Part shown: one piece after another, positions 1 through 8,496 of the stretch
Position numbering within the stretch: the stretch's first letter is position 1
How the letters are laid out: every line of letters begins with the position of its first letter
Source of the DNA: Nitrospinaceae bacterium
GTDB taxonomy: Bacteria > Nitrospinota > Nitrospinia > Nitrospinales > Nitrospinaceae
Direction: 5' to 3'
Assembly: GCA_028278405.1 (NCBI GenBank)
Contig: JANQEK010000010.1
Coordinates: 1 to 48,152 of the forward strand
Length of the DNA: 48,152 nt
Program-made: the position numbers and the translations under genes
Notes under the pieces: model-generated
What the model was told of the DNA's origin: nothing
The model's database searches: none
What the model saw: the letters and a program-made list of their open reading frames with translations, nothing else

Positions 1-312
1 AATCCACGTGTTTTGTGGGTAGGCCTTAAAAATAACGACGGAACACTGCAATCACTCCAGACCGCTATCGAGAAAACTCTGGAGAGTGTCGGGTTTCCCT
101 CGGAGCAGCGGCCTTTCTCGCCGCACCTGACGTTGGCGCGAATCAAATCGCCCAAGGGTAAACAAGAATTGAGAGACGAACTGGATGCCATAAACCAAGA
201 TGGCATTGACCCCCACCCGTTTGAGGTGGACGCAATCCATTTATACGAAAGCCAATTGACGCCCAAAGGCTCCATCTATACCGTATTGGCGAACTTTAAA
301 CTGAATCCCTGA
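1..312 (+). CDS. thpR: RNA 2',3'-cyclic phosphodiesterase ThpR (C-terminal part)
   Basis: The C-terminal ~103 residues of a 2H-phosphoesterase; the reading frame is open to the left edge, so the start and the first HxTx motif lie outside the window. The visible second motif, HLTLAR (near residue 42 of the fragment), and the preceding PRVLWVGL strand are typical of ThpR/LigT, which acts on 2',3'-cyclic phosphate RNA ends. The gene lies 47 bp upstream of recA. A (cinA)-thpR-recA order is common in deltaproteobacteria-like genomes, which supports the assignment. The TTG at position 13 should not be taken as the start. Confidence 0.85.
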   Translation, partial: NPRVLWVGLKNNDGTLQSLQTAIEKTLESVGFPSEQRPFSPHLTLARIKSPKGKQELRDELDAINQDGIDPHPFEVDAIHLYESQLTPKGSIYTVLANFKLNP

Positions 313-359
313 TCCGAAGGATGGAAACCGGGTCTACATTCAGCAAGGAGACGTGAATC

Positions 360-1433
360 ATGGCAGTAAAAAACGAACGAGATAAAGCGCTGGACCTGGC
401 CTTTTCGCAAATCGAAAAACAATTCGGCAAAGGAGCGATCATGAAGCTGGGCCAGACGGAAGCCCGGAAAGATATTTCCGTCATTTCCACCGGGTCCATT
501 TCCCTCGACAGCGCCCTGGGCATCGGTGGTATCCCCCGCGGCAGAATTATTGAAATCTACGGCCCGGAGGCTTCCGGCAAAACGAGCCTGACGCTTCACA
601 TCATCGCCGAAGCACAAAAGGCGGGCGGCACAGCGGCCTTCATCGACGTTGAACACGCACTGGACCCGAAATATGCGGAAAGCCTGGGAGTGAACCTCGA
701 CGACCTGTTGCTCTCCCAGCCCGATACCGGCGAACAAACGCTGGAGATCGCCGAAGTACTGGTACGCAGCGGCGCGGTCGACGTCATCGTCGTTGACTCA
801 GTCGCGGCCATGGTACCCAAAGCCGAACTCGACGGTGACATGGGCGACTCGCATATGGGCCTGCAGGCCCGGCTGATGTCCCAGGCCATGCGCAAACTGA
901 CCGGGGTCATCAACAAATCCAACACCGCACTCATCTTCATCAACCAGATCCGCATGAAAATCGGTGTCATGTTCGGCTCACCGGAAACCACCACCGGCGG
1001 TAACGCCCTCAAGTTTTATTCGTCGCTGCGTATGGACATCCGCCGCATCTCCGCGCTCAAGGACGGCGACAAAGTGATCGGCAACCGCACCCGCGTCAAG
1101 GTGGTCAAGAACAAACTGGCGCCGCCGTTTCGCGATTGCGAATTCGACATCCTGTACGGCAAGGGAATTTCCAAAACCGGCGACCTGCTGGACTTGGCGG
1201 TCAATCACGAAATCGTCAACAAAAGCGGAACCTGGTTTTCCTACGGCGATACCCGTATCGGACAGGGCCGGGAAAATTCCCGTAATTTCCTGAACGATAA
1301 TCAGGATATCCGTACTGAAATCGAAACACGGCTGCGCGACAAACTGGAGCTCCCCGCGCCCCACATCGATATGGGGAACGAGGAACAGCCTGCCGCCAAA
1401 GGAAAAAAATCATCCAAGGCTGAGGCCTCCTGA
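360..1433 (+). CDS. recA: Recombinase RecA
   Basis: ATP-dependent DNA strand-exchange protein and co-protease for LexA-type repressors. At 357 residues it is full length. The Walker A motif GPEASGKT is at residues 68-75; the conserved [14 protein letters not shown] segment and the [12 protein letters not shown] loop region are present. The acidic/lysine-rich C-tail is normal. The ATG follows AAGGAGACG at a good distance. recX starts 8 bp after its stop, so the two are probably co-transcribed. I see no obvious SOS box in the short thpR-recA spacer. Confidence 0.99.
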   Translation: MAVKNERDKALDLAFSQIEKQFGKGAIMKLGQTEARKDISVISTGSISLDSALGIGGIPRGRIIEIYGPEASGKTSLTLHIIAEAQKAGGTAAFIDVEHALDPKYAESLGVNLDDLLLSQPDTGEQTLEIAEVLVRSGAVDVIVVDSVAAMVPKAELDGDMGDSHMGLQARLMSQAMRKLTGVINKSNTALIFINQIRMKIGVMFGSPETTTGGNALKFYSSLRMDIRRISALKDGDKVIGNRTRVKVVKNKLAPPFRDCEFDILYGKGISKTGDLLDLAVNHEIVNKSGTWFSYGDTRIGQGRENSRNFLNDNQDIRTEIETRLRDKLELPAPHIDMGNEEQPAAKGKKSSKAEAS

Positions 1434-1441
1434 CCGGCGTC

Positions 1442-1900
1442 ATGCCCTCGGATGAAGAACTCAAACAGGCGCGGGCTCTCGCCTACCGATACCTTTCACA
1501 CCGGGACCGCAGTACCCGCGAAACGGCGGATCATCTCAAGAAAAAGGGATTGAAGGAAGCGGTCGTTCAGGAAACGCTGAGTCATCTGAAAGAAGCGAAC
1601 TATCTGGACGACCGCCGGTTCGCCGAGCACTGGTCCCGTACCCGTGCGGAGAACCGGCAATACGGCAGATACCGCCTGCGCCAGGAATTGCTCGGCAAGG
1701 GAGTGTCCCGGGAGCTCATCGACGAAACCCTGGATGCTTTGTTCGAATCGGTTCAGGAAATCGATCTCGCCCGCGCGGTGGTCGAAAAAAAACTGCCTGC
1801 GATGCAGGACCTCGATGCCGACAAAAGAAAACGCCGCCTCACCGGACTCCTGCAACGCAAAGGTTTTTCCAGCGACGTCATTTACAAAGTACTGGATTGA
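1442..1900 (+). CDS. recX: Regulatory protein RecX
   Basis: A small helical-repeat protein that binds RecA filaments and limits RecA activity. The 152-residue product carries the RecX signatures: an N-terminal ALAYRYLSHRDRS-like segment, YLDDRRFAEHWSRTR around residue 57, and a C-terminal RKRRLTGLLQRKGFSSDVI repeat. It lies directly after recA with only 8 bp between them and no clear Shine-Dalgarno sequence, so translational coupling is likely. The stop codon lies between 4-base arms (TGGA/TCCA). Confidence 0.95.
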   Translation: MPSDEELKQARALAYRYLSHRDRSTRETADHLKKKGLKEAVVQETLSHLKEANYLDDRRFAEHWSRTRAENRQYGRYRLRQELLGKGVSRELIDETLDALFESVQEIDLARAVVEKKLPAMQDLDADKRKRRLTGLLQRKGFSSDVIYKVLD

Positions 1901-1942
1901 TCTCCATTCTGTCGTTTCCAACAAAAAATTTAATTCCGCGTT

Positions 1943-1970
1943 TTGAAAGTACCGATTTCCCCCTTACAAT
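1943..1970 (+). promoter_or_regulatory. Sigma70-type promoter placing the prepilin peptidase start at +1
   Basis: TTGAAA (1943-1948), a 16-bp spacer and TACAAT (1965-1970). The predicted transcription start falls about 7 bp downstream, on or next to the ATG at 1977, and no ribosome-binding site precedes that ATG, so a leaderless mRNA is suggested. The elements are read from sequence; activity is inferred. Confidence 0.45.
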
Positions 1971-1976
1971 ATTAAG

Positions 1977-2777
1977 ATGATCGAAAACATCTCCCAGCTC
2001 CCCCCTTGGATATTTTCTTTGATCGGATTGGCCTACGGTTTAATCGTGGGCAGTTTCGCCAACGTCTGCATTTCACGCCTGCCGAAAAAGGAATCAGTGG
2101 TGTTTCCGGCGTCTCACTGCCCTCATTGCAATAAACCGATCCATGCAACCGATAACATTCCGTTGATCAGTTATATTCTGCTGAAAGGCAAATGCCGCAA
2201 CTGCAAACGGAAAATTTCTCTGATTTATCCGGTTATCGAGCTGATCACCGGCTTGCTCATGGCTGCGGTGTTTTATCGGTTCGGTTTTTCGTGGGAATGC
2301 CTGATCTTTGCCATCGTCGTGCCAGCGCTGGTTATCATCACTATGATCGACATCGAACACCAGATTATTCCCGATGCCATCACTCTTCCCGGCATCATAT
2401 TCGGCCTGGCGGCAGGGAGTTACCTGAACGGTTGGCTTGATTCGGTCATCGGACTGGTATTGGGCGGAGGCATGTTCTGGCTTCTGGCAGAAGGTTATCT
2501 CCGTATGCGGGGAAAGATGGGAATGGGCGGCGGCGACATCAAATACATCGCTGCAGCCGGGGCATTGATGGGTTGGGTGCAGGTGCTGTTCATTATTTTC
2601 ATCGGGGCACTGGCAGGAGGCATATTTGGCGGAATCGGTATGGGGGTCAAGAAATTAAACTTTTTAAGCCGAATCCCTTTCGGTCCTTTTCTTGCGCTAG
2701 CGACGCTTATTTCAATATTTTTCGGAGATCCCATCGTTAACTGGTACCTGAACCTGGTGACCCGACAACCGTTGTGA
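1977..2777 (+). CDS. Type IV prepilin peptidase / N-methyltransferase (PilD family)
   Basis: A membrane aspartyl protease that cleaves prepilin or pseudopilin leaders and methylates the new N-terminus. At 266 residues it is the full bifunctional type. The cytoplasmic loop has two CxxC pairs (C48/C51 and C73/C76) expected to hold zinc. The catalytic aspartates are D125 (in MIDIEHQIIPD) and D187 (in the GxGD-like GMGGGDIK). There are about seven hydrophobic segments. No pilus or type II secretion genes are adjacent, so its substrates are encoded elsewhere. The start has no Shine-Dalgarno and sits just after a promoter-like element. Confidence 0.95.
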   Translation: MIENISQLPPWIFSLIGLAYGLIVGSFANVCISRLPKKESVVFPASHCPHCNKPIHATDNIPLISYILLKGKCRNCKRKISLIYPVIELITGLLMAAVFYRFGFSWECLIFAIVVPALVIITMIDIEHQIIPDAITLPGIIFGLAAGSYLNGWLDSVIGLVLGGGMFWLLAEGYLRMRGKMGMGGGDIKYIAAAGALMGWVQVLFIIFIGALAGGIFGGIGMGVKKLNFLSRIPFGPFLALATLISIFFGDPIVNWYLNLVTRQPL

Positions 2778-2800
2778 CCCCTACCCGTGGGTGTTACACT
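2772..2800 (+). promoter_or_regulatory. Putative sigma70 promoter for the 143-residue membrane protein
   Basis: TTGTGA (2772-2777, overlapping the end of the prepilin peptidase gene), a 17-bp spacer and TACACT (2795-2800), followed by an AT-rich leader and AGGAAAC before the ATG at 2833. Confidence 0.4.
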
Positions 2801-2832
2801 AAATATATAAATATTTATACAGGAAACTAATT

Positions 2833-3264
2833 ATGGCATTCGATTTAACTTCCAAATTAAAAGATGACGTGTCTCCCCCCACCGAGGATCTGGAAAGCCT
2901 GATCCGCAAATGCCGGAGCGATATTTTCGGCCTTAAAATCATGATCTATACGGCGGTGATTCTGCTGGTAGGGGGTTTCCTGTATTACACCAATGCCGAG
3001 CAGTCAACGCATAAGGATTTTGATGTCGAAATGCAAGGCATCCAGCGAAAACTTGATGCCCTGCTGCAGGGCCGAGCTTTGGGTCCTGGCCACCGAGTAG
3101 AGGGAGTCGTGGAAGAAATGAACAGCACCATTTCCCGTCTCGACAACGAACCACCGAAGGTGCAACAATTGATCGAACAGGTCAAAGAGGACTCTGGCGA
3201 TTTCCTGTATACGTATCGAAAATATTCAAAAGACAAGCCTACCCGTATTCGCGGGAATTCCTGA
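2833..3264 (+). CDS. Small membrane-anchored protein of unknown function
   Basis: A 143-residue protein I do not recognise. It has a ~32-residue polar N-terminus, one membrane segment at about residues 33-52 (KIMIYTAVILLVGGFLYYT) and a ~90-residue polar C-terminal part with coiled-coil-like heptads (EMQGIQRKLDALL, VEEMNSTISRLD, VQQLIEQVKED). It has its own promoter candidate and a good Shine-Dalgarno (AGGAAAC). The next gene converges on it 9 bp away. GCGGG/CCCGC arms flank its stop codon with a larger (13-nt) loop. Confidence 0.7.
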   Translation: MAFDLTSKLKDDVSPPTEDLESLIRKCRSDIFGLKIMIYTAVILLVGGFLYYTNAEQSTHKDFDVEMQGIQRKLDALLQGRALGPGHRVEGVVEEMNSTISRLDNEPPKVQQLIEQVKEDSGDFLYTYRKYSKDKPTRIRGNS

Positions 3265-3273
3265 CCAACCCGC

Positions 3274-4218
3274 TCATCCCTCGGCAAATATTTTGTCGAT
3301 TTCTTCCCGCACCGGGTTTTCCGGCTGCCAACCGATCGATTTTAAATTCTCCTCCACCTGGCGGTCGTTTTTGACTCCTACCAGCGCCGAAGCCACACCC
3401 GGCTGATGAACCACCCAATTGATAGCCATCTGTCCGCAGGTTTTTTTCTGTGACTCGGTAATCGTTTTTAACTGCTCCACTTTTTCGATGTTCTTCACAA
3501 ACGCCTCGCCTGTAAATTGACCGATGATGCCCTTGCTCCGCCAATCCTTGAACTTTGTGTCCCGGCCGTACTTGCCGGTCAACACTCCGGAAGCCAACGG
3601 GCTGTAAGCAATGATGCCGATATCGTGGATCAGGCAAAACGGAACGGTCTCTCTTTCAATGGAGCGCTGGAGCAAACTGTACTCCGGCTGCAGGGAAACC
3701 AGCGGTCCGACTTTCAAACATTCCTGCATCTGCACGACGGAATAATTGCTGACACCGATATGACGTATCTTTCCCTGCTTTTGGATTTCCAACAGGGTTT
3801 GCATCGTTTCCTCGTGCGGCGTCTTGCCGTCCGGCCAGTGAACCTGGTACAGATCGATATAGTCGGTGTCCAAGCGCTCCAGGCTCTGATCGATCTCTTC
3901 CAAAATCGATTCCCGGGTGGCGAGCTTCGAAATGGACCCCAGTACCTCCTTCTCCCACCGCAGGCCGCATTTGGTCGCCAGAATAACCTTGTCGCGCACC
4001 GGCTTCAGCGCCTTGCCGATCAACCGCTCCGACAGGCCGAACCCGTACACGGGAGCGGTATCGAAAAAGTTGATTCCCATATCGTAGGCTTTTTGAATGG
4101 CTTTGAGGGAGATGTTATCGCCTTCACTGCTCCAAAACGGCGCTCCGCCGACCCCCCAGGCCCCAAACCCGATCACCGATACATTTAAATCGCTGCATCC
4201 TAATTTTCTGTATTCCAT
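3274..4218 (-). CDS. Aldo/keto reductase
   Basis: NAD(P)H-dependent TIM-barrel oxidoreductase of about 314 residues. Motifs: FFDTAPVYGFGLSERLIGKAL near the N-terminus (catalytic Asp and Tyr), ILATKCG (Lys) and the YIDLYQVHWPD strand (His). The C-terminal NADP-binding part is recognisable. I chose the ATG at 4218 (MEYRKLGCSDLNVS), which is the usual family N-terminus and is preceded by AAAGGG; a 28-residue upstream extension is open but atypical. It diverges from the ABC exporter gene across ~145 bp. The substrate cannot be told. Confidence 0.93.
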   Translation of the reverse strand: MEYRKLGCSDLNVSVIGFGAWGVGGAPFWSSEGDNISLKAIQKAYDMGINFFDTAPVYGFGLSERLIGKALKPVRDKVILATKCGLRWEKEVLGSISKLATRESILEEIDQSLERLDTDYIDLYQVHWPDGKTPHEETMQTLLEIQKQGKIRHIGVSNYSVVQMQECLKVGPLVSLQPEYSLLQRSIERETVPFCLIHDIGIIAYSPLASGVLTGKYGRDTKFKDWRSKGIIGQFTGEAFVKNIEKVEQLKTITESQKKTCGQMAINWVVHQPGVASALVGVKNDRQVEENLKSIGWQPENPVREEIDKIFAEG

Positions 4219-4362
4219 ATGGCGCCCTTTGCTATATATTAAGAATACCCTCTGCAAACCCAACCGGGTCTGCTTGAATGGTGAATGGAAACAAAATATC
4301 ATTGAATGCCGACCGTGTCAGGCGAAAATCCAGACTGAACGGTTTTTTTGTAAGAACACTCT

Positions 4363-6087
4363 ATGAAATCGTTGCTCCGCGTTTTAGGTTACCTGAAACC
4401 TTATAAAAAATTTGTCGTATTGACCCTCGGGTTCGCCATCCTCACCACCTTGCTCGATCTGGTCCCGCCCTGGCTGATCAAGGTGATCGTTGATCGCCTG
4501 GTGGAACATGTCGAGGACATCTGGGTGTACGTCTTCGTTCTTGCTTTAGTGTTGGCTTATTTTGGCAGGAATTATTCCAATTACAAGCGAATCCTGATCA
4601 ACAACCAGTTGGAACAAAAAGTCGTGTTCGATATCCGCTCGCACGTTTATCGGGCTCTGCAAAAGCTATCCCTCAATTACTTCGAGAACCGCTCTACCGG
4701 TGAGATCATGTCGCGTGTCAATGATGACGTCACCTATGTAGAACGGATTTTTATCGATGGAGTTGAACAAGTTGTTACCGCCACACTGACCTTGATCGGC
4801 ATCATGATCATCCTGTTCAATATGCACTGGAAACTGGCGGTCGCTTCACTGGTCCCCATTCCTTTTCTTGTAATCGGTGCATGGAAGTACACGTTACGGG
4901 CGCACAGTCTGTATCATCTGGTGCGGGAGCGCGCCGCTAAAATGAACGGCACCCTGCAGGACGGTATTTCAGGAATCAAGGAAACTCTCGCTTTCAACCG
5001 CCAGCCGCATGAAGTGCAACGGTTCGAAAAACGCAGTGACGATTACTGCAAGGGAACGCTAGAGGTAATGCGATTATGGGCTGTGTACTCTCCAGCCATG
5101 ATGTTTCTCGGCTCGATGGGAACGGTCGCAATCATTCTTTATGGAATCGGTCTGGTGCAGGCGCAGGAGATCACCGTAGGCACACTGGTTGCGTTTATCT
5201 GGTACCTCGGCTTGTTTTACACTCCGATCAACCAGCTTCATACACTCAACCATATGCTCCAGCATGCCCTGGCCTCCGGCGAGCGGTTGTTCGAAATTAT
5301 CGACGCGCAACCGGATGTACAGGAAAATCCGGGTTCGGTTCACCCCACCACTCCGGTCCGGGGAAACGTTACGTTTGATGCAGTTGATTTTTCCTATGTG
5401 CCAGACAAACAGATTCTACATCAAGTGTCCTTCAGCCTGCTGCCGGGAGAAAAAGTGGCGTTGGTCGGCCATACCGGAAGCGGCAAGTCGACACTCGTCA
5501 AATTACTCATGCGGTTTTATGATGCGAATTCCGGACAAATCCGAATCGATGATTACCCTATCCAAAAACTGAGTTTGGCCTATTTGCGGGAGCAAATAGG
5601 CCTAGTCTCGCAGGAACCGTTTCTGTTCAACGGCAGCGTACTGGAAAATATTCTATACGGAAAGCTGGATGCCGACCGCGACCAGGTGGAGCGCACCGCC
5701 CGCGCGGCTCACGCTCATGAGTTCATCACTCAACTGCCCAACGGATATGAAACACTGATCGGGGAGCGCGGAGTCAAACTTTCCGGCGGCGAGAGACATC
5801 GGTTGGCCATTGCCCGCGTATTCCTGAAGGACCCGCCCATTCTGATACTCGACGAAGCCACTGCCTCGGTCGATGCGGAAACGGAAGCTAAAATCAAGGA
5901 AGCGTTGACCCAGTTGATGGCGCTCCGTACCACTCTGGTTATTGCACACCGGTTGTCGACTCTCGAAGGGGCGAACCGGGTACTGGTGCTGAAAGGCGGA
6001 CGACTGGTCGAATCCGGCTCGCACAAAGAATTGATCCAAACCGACAGCGAATACGCCAGCCTGTTCAAATCACAACTTCATTTGTAA
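4363..6087 (+). CDS. ABC exporter, fused membrane and ATPase domains (MsbA-like)
   Basis: A 574-residue half-transporter. Residues ~1-310 form a six-helix type 1 ABC exporter domain; residues ~335-574 form the nucleotide-binding domain with Walker A GHTGSGKST, signature LSGGERHRLAIAR, Walker B ILILDEA and H-loop IAHR. Such proteins work as dimers and export lipids, lipid A precursors, peptides or drugs. Similarity in layout to MsbA is clear, but motifs alone do not decide the substrate, so I give no symbol. The convergent acyltransferase gene ends 46 bp away. Confidence 0.93.
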   Translation: MKSLLRVLGYLKPYKKFVVLTLGFAILTTLLDLVPPWLIKVIVDRLVEHVEDIWVYVFVLALVLAYFGRNYSNYKRILINNQLEQKVVFDIRSHVYRALQKLSLNYFENRSTGEIMSRVNDDVTYVERIFIDGVEQVVTATLTLIGIMIILFNMHWKLAVASLVPIPFLVIGAWKYTLRAHSLYHLVRERAAKMNGTLQDGISGIKETLAFNRQPHEVQRFEKRSDDYCKGTLEVMRLWAVYSPAMMFLGSMGTVAIILYGIGLVQAQEITVGTLVAFIWYLGLFYTPINQLHTLNHMLQHALASGERLFEIIDAQPDVQENPGSVHPTTPVRGNVTFDAVDFSYVPDKQILHQVSFSLLPGEKVALVGHTGSGKSTLVKLLMRFYDANSGQIRIDDYPIQKLSLAYLREQIGLVSQEPFLFNGSVLENILYGKLDADRDQVERTARAAHAHEFITQLPNGYETLIGERGVKLSGGERHRLAIARVFLKDPPILILDEATASVDAETEAKIKEALTQLMALRTTLVIAHRLSTLEGANRVLVLKGGRLVESGSHKELIQTDSEYASLFKSQLHL

Positions 6088-6133
6088 TAAGGGCACATCC
6101 AGGTAAATCCTATCACCTACGCATGTGTTTTCA

Positions 6134-7351
6134 TCACAAATATTTTCGCCGAATTGCATTCTGGGTTGGCATCTCAAAATATTTGTAACTTCCCAACGAT
6201 AATGAAATCAGGACAAAAAAGTAAGCCAGAAAAATCGAATGTTTCGCATAAAGCCAGGGGTCATTTCCAATCAATAAAATGAAAAAGAGCTGCAACGGAA
6301 AATGCAAAAGATAAGAAGAGTAACTTATATTGCCCATAAATGACAACTTGGCCCCGATTCTATTTTCCCTGGAATCTAAAAGAGCGAAAGTAAAAAGCAT
6401 TACAGGAAAAAGCAAGCCGCCATAGAATATAGTCCTTATAACGAGAACGCCCGTCACACCGACTTGGAACGTTGTATAAAACCAATTGTAATAAATCTCC
6501 ATTACCGCAAAGACAGCCAGGACTGGAAGAATTGTGATGAACCCCTTTAAAAAATTGACCGCCTTACCATTTCTAATGATCCACCGATACCCGTAAAAAG
6601 TAAGCCCTCCAACAAAAAATAAAAATACCCACCTGCCTAATGGATATGAATGCCAAAAATCATGCAATCCTAAACTGGCTCCGAACAAGGCAATCAAAAA
6701 CATATATCTCGCCTTGATAATCCCGGATATGCATAAACAGAAAAAAACGAGATACAAAAAAGCCTCTATCGATACCGACCAGACTGGAGCATTGAATGAC
6801 ATTTCCTGTTCCAACCCATGACTCAGAACAAGCAAAAAATTACCGGGGCTTGGAATAAGCAAAACATTCAGTAGGAAGTGGTATGCATCATTGAACTTGA
6901 AAATGAAAAAATCTGAATACCTTTGGAAGTACAGGTACTGCATGATCGCAACGAGAACCAGAGTGAGCGCATGAAGTGGATATAAACGTGAAAACCTGAG
7001 AATAAAGAACTCTTTGGAGCTGACTTCTTTCCTAAAAACTTTGTCTGCATATTTCCAATAAAAAATAAAACCGGACAAATTGAAAAAAAAATCTACACCG
7101 AAGGCTCCGGCGTTATAAAAAACAAAAAGCACGTTATAAAATGGCGGCCAATCACCTGAGATTACGCTGTTCATTCCCATTGCGTTGTCCCAAAAATGCG
7201 ACCAGTGAAAACACACCACTGCCAGGGGAGCCAAACCCCTCAAAACATCCAGAAAATGAAATCTACTTGGAATGGAATAAATAATTTCCCGTTTAATCTC
7301 AACCTCCAATTCTAAATGTTTCGCAGGTTGTCGGGGTATCGGTAGGACCAA
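6134..7351 (-). CDS. Acyltransferase family 3 membrane protein (OafA/YrhL type)
   Basis: A multi-pass membrane O-acyltransferase of 405 residues with the family N-terminus FHFLDVLRGLAPLAVVCFHW (catalytic-type His after the LRG motif) and about ten hydrophobic segments. Relatives acetylate or succinylate O-antigen, exopolysaccharide or peptidoglycan. The gene is visibly more AT-rich than its neighbours, with many A and T runs, which suggests recent transfer. The proposed start is a TTG at 7351 with no clear ribosome-binding site; an in-frame stop lies 24 bp upstream, so a longer protein is excluded, but an internal start is possible. Confidence 0.88.
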   Translation of the reverse strand: MVLPIPRQPAKHLELEVEIKREIIYSIPSRFHFLDVLRGLAPLAVVCFHWSHFWDNAMGMNSVISGDWPPFYNVLFVFYNAGAFGVDFFFNLSGFIFYWKYADKVFRKEVSSKEFFILRFSRLYPLHALTLVLVAIMQYLYFQRYSDFFIFKFNDAYHFLLNVLLIPSPGNFLLVLSHGLEQEMSFNAPVWSVSIEAFLYLVFFCLCISGIIKARYMFLIALFGASLGLHDFWHSYPLGRWVFLFFVGGLTFYGYRWIIRNGKAVNFLKGFITILPVLAVFAVMEIYYNWFYTTFQVGVTGVLVIRTIFYGGLLFPVMLFTFALLDSRENRIGAKLSFMGNISYSSYLLHFPLQLFFILLIGNDPWLYAKHSIFLAYFFVLISLSLGSYKYFEMPTQNAIRRKYL

Positions 7352-7496
7352 GGACCGGTAATGCAGCCAAGAAGAGACTTAAGCTCTTCAACATTTCTTT
7401 TGGCCTGACCACCTCTGTTCAATTTGTCTCTTGAATATTCTCTCGTTGCGATCCGTCCCATCGCGACTAGTGAGGGGTGAAATTCGGAAGAGAGGT

Positions 7497-8465
7497 TTAT
7501 TCTTTTTCGGTATTGAAGACGCCCATGTTGCGGAATTTTTCCTGCCGTTGTTCGATCAATTCGCTCGGCTTTAACGCCATCAACTCCTTCAGTTGAGTCC
7601 GCAAAGCCTTTTTAAGCATAATAGCCGCCCATTTATGATGACGGTGGGCTCCACCCAGAGGTTCGCCGACGACTTGATCAATCACGTTGAGTTTTTGCAA
7701 TTGTTTGGAAGTCATATTGAGGGCCTGCGCAGCCTGTTTGACCTTTTCCTTGTCGCCCCACAGAATGGAGGCACATCCTTCGGGAGAAATTACGGAATAC
7801 ACCGAGTGCTCGAGCATGAGAACGCGGTTGCCCAATCCGATAGCCAGCGCTCCGCCACTGCCACCTTCTCCTATGATGACGGCAATGATGGGAACCTTGA
7901 GACCGGACATCACAAACAGATTGTAGGCGATAGCTTCGGATTGTCCCTGTTGCTCCGCATCCATGCCAGGATAAGCACCGGGCGTATCGATCAGGGTGAT
8001 GATGGGAATATTGAACTTTTCCGCCAGTTGCATCAACCTTAAGGCTTTACGGTATCCGGCGGGTTGCGACATGCCGAAATTACGACGAATCTTCTCCTCA
8101 GTGTCGCGGCCTTTCTGATGGCCGATCACCATCACGGTCTGGTTATCAAACTTGGCAAATCCGCCTGCGATGGAGACACCCGCTCCTCCATGCCGGTCGC
8201 CATGCAATTCCTCGAAATCCGTGAACATGTTATGGATATAGTCCAGCGTGTAGGGACGGTCGGGATGCCGTGCCACCTGGGTCTTTTGCCAACCGTCGAG
8301 GCCGTTGAAGATATCCCGTTTCATGTGGCGAAGCTTTTTCTTCAGCTTGGTAATTTCATGGGTCAGATCGCCGACGCTGTCGTACATGTTCGACAGCGAA
8401 TACAATTCCTTGATCTGGCTTTCCACCGCGAATATATCTTTTTCAAAATCTAAAATTTGTGCCAT
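7497..8465 (-). CDS. accA: Acetyl-CoA carboxylase carboxyltransferase subunit alpha
   Basis: Transfers the carboxyl group from biotin carrier protein to acetyl-CoA to form malonyl-CoA, the first step of fatty acid synthesis; works as an A2D2 complex with AccD. The 322-residue length matches the family (~319). Visible landmarks are the helical N-terminal segment, HPDRPYTLDYI, the GDRHGGAGVSIAGG region, the oxyanion-type IGEGGSGGALAIG and the ISPEGCASILW motif. accD is not in the window. It sits downstream of lpxD and the LRR gene on the same strand. Confidence 0.98.
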   Translation of the reverse strand: MAQILDFEKDIFAVESQIKELYSLSNMYDSVGDLTHEITKLKKKLRHMKRDIFNGLDGWQKTQVARHPDRPYTLDYIHNMFTDFEELHGDRHGGAGVSIAGGFAKFDNQTVMVIGHQKGRDTEEKIRRNFGMSQPAGYRKALRLMQLAEKFNIPIITLIDTPGAYPGMDAEQQGQSEAIAYNLFVMSGLKVPIIAVIIGEGGSGGALAIGLGNRVLMLEHSVYSVISPEGCASILWGDKEKVKQAAQALNMTSKQLQKLNVIDQVVGEPLGGAHRHHKWAAIMLKKALRTQLKELMALKPSELIEQRQEKFRNMGVFNTEKE

Positions 8466-8496
8466 GGTTTTGCAGGTACCTTTGATAGGTGGTTGA

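Noticed and set aside
3517-4188. A 223-codon plus-strand frame opposite the aldo/keto reductase
   Set aside because: Shadow of a conserved enzyme; no recognisable protein features.
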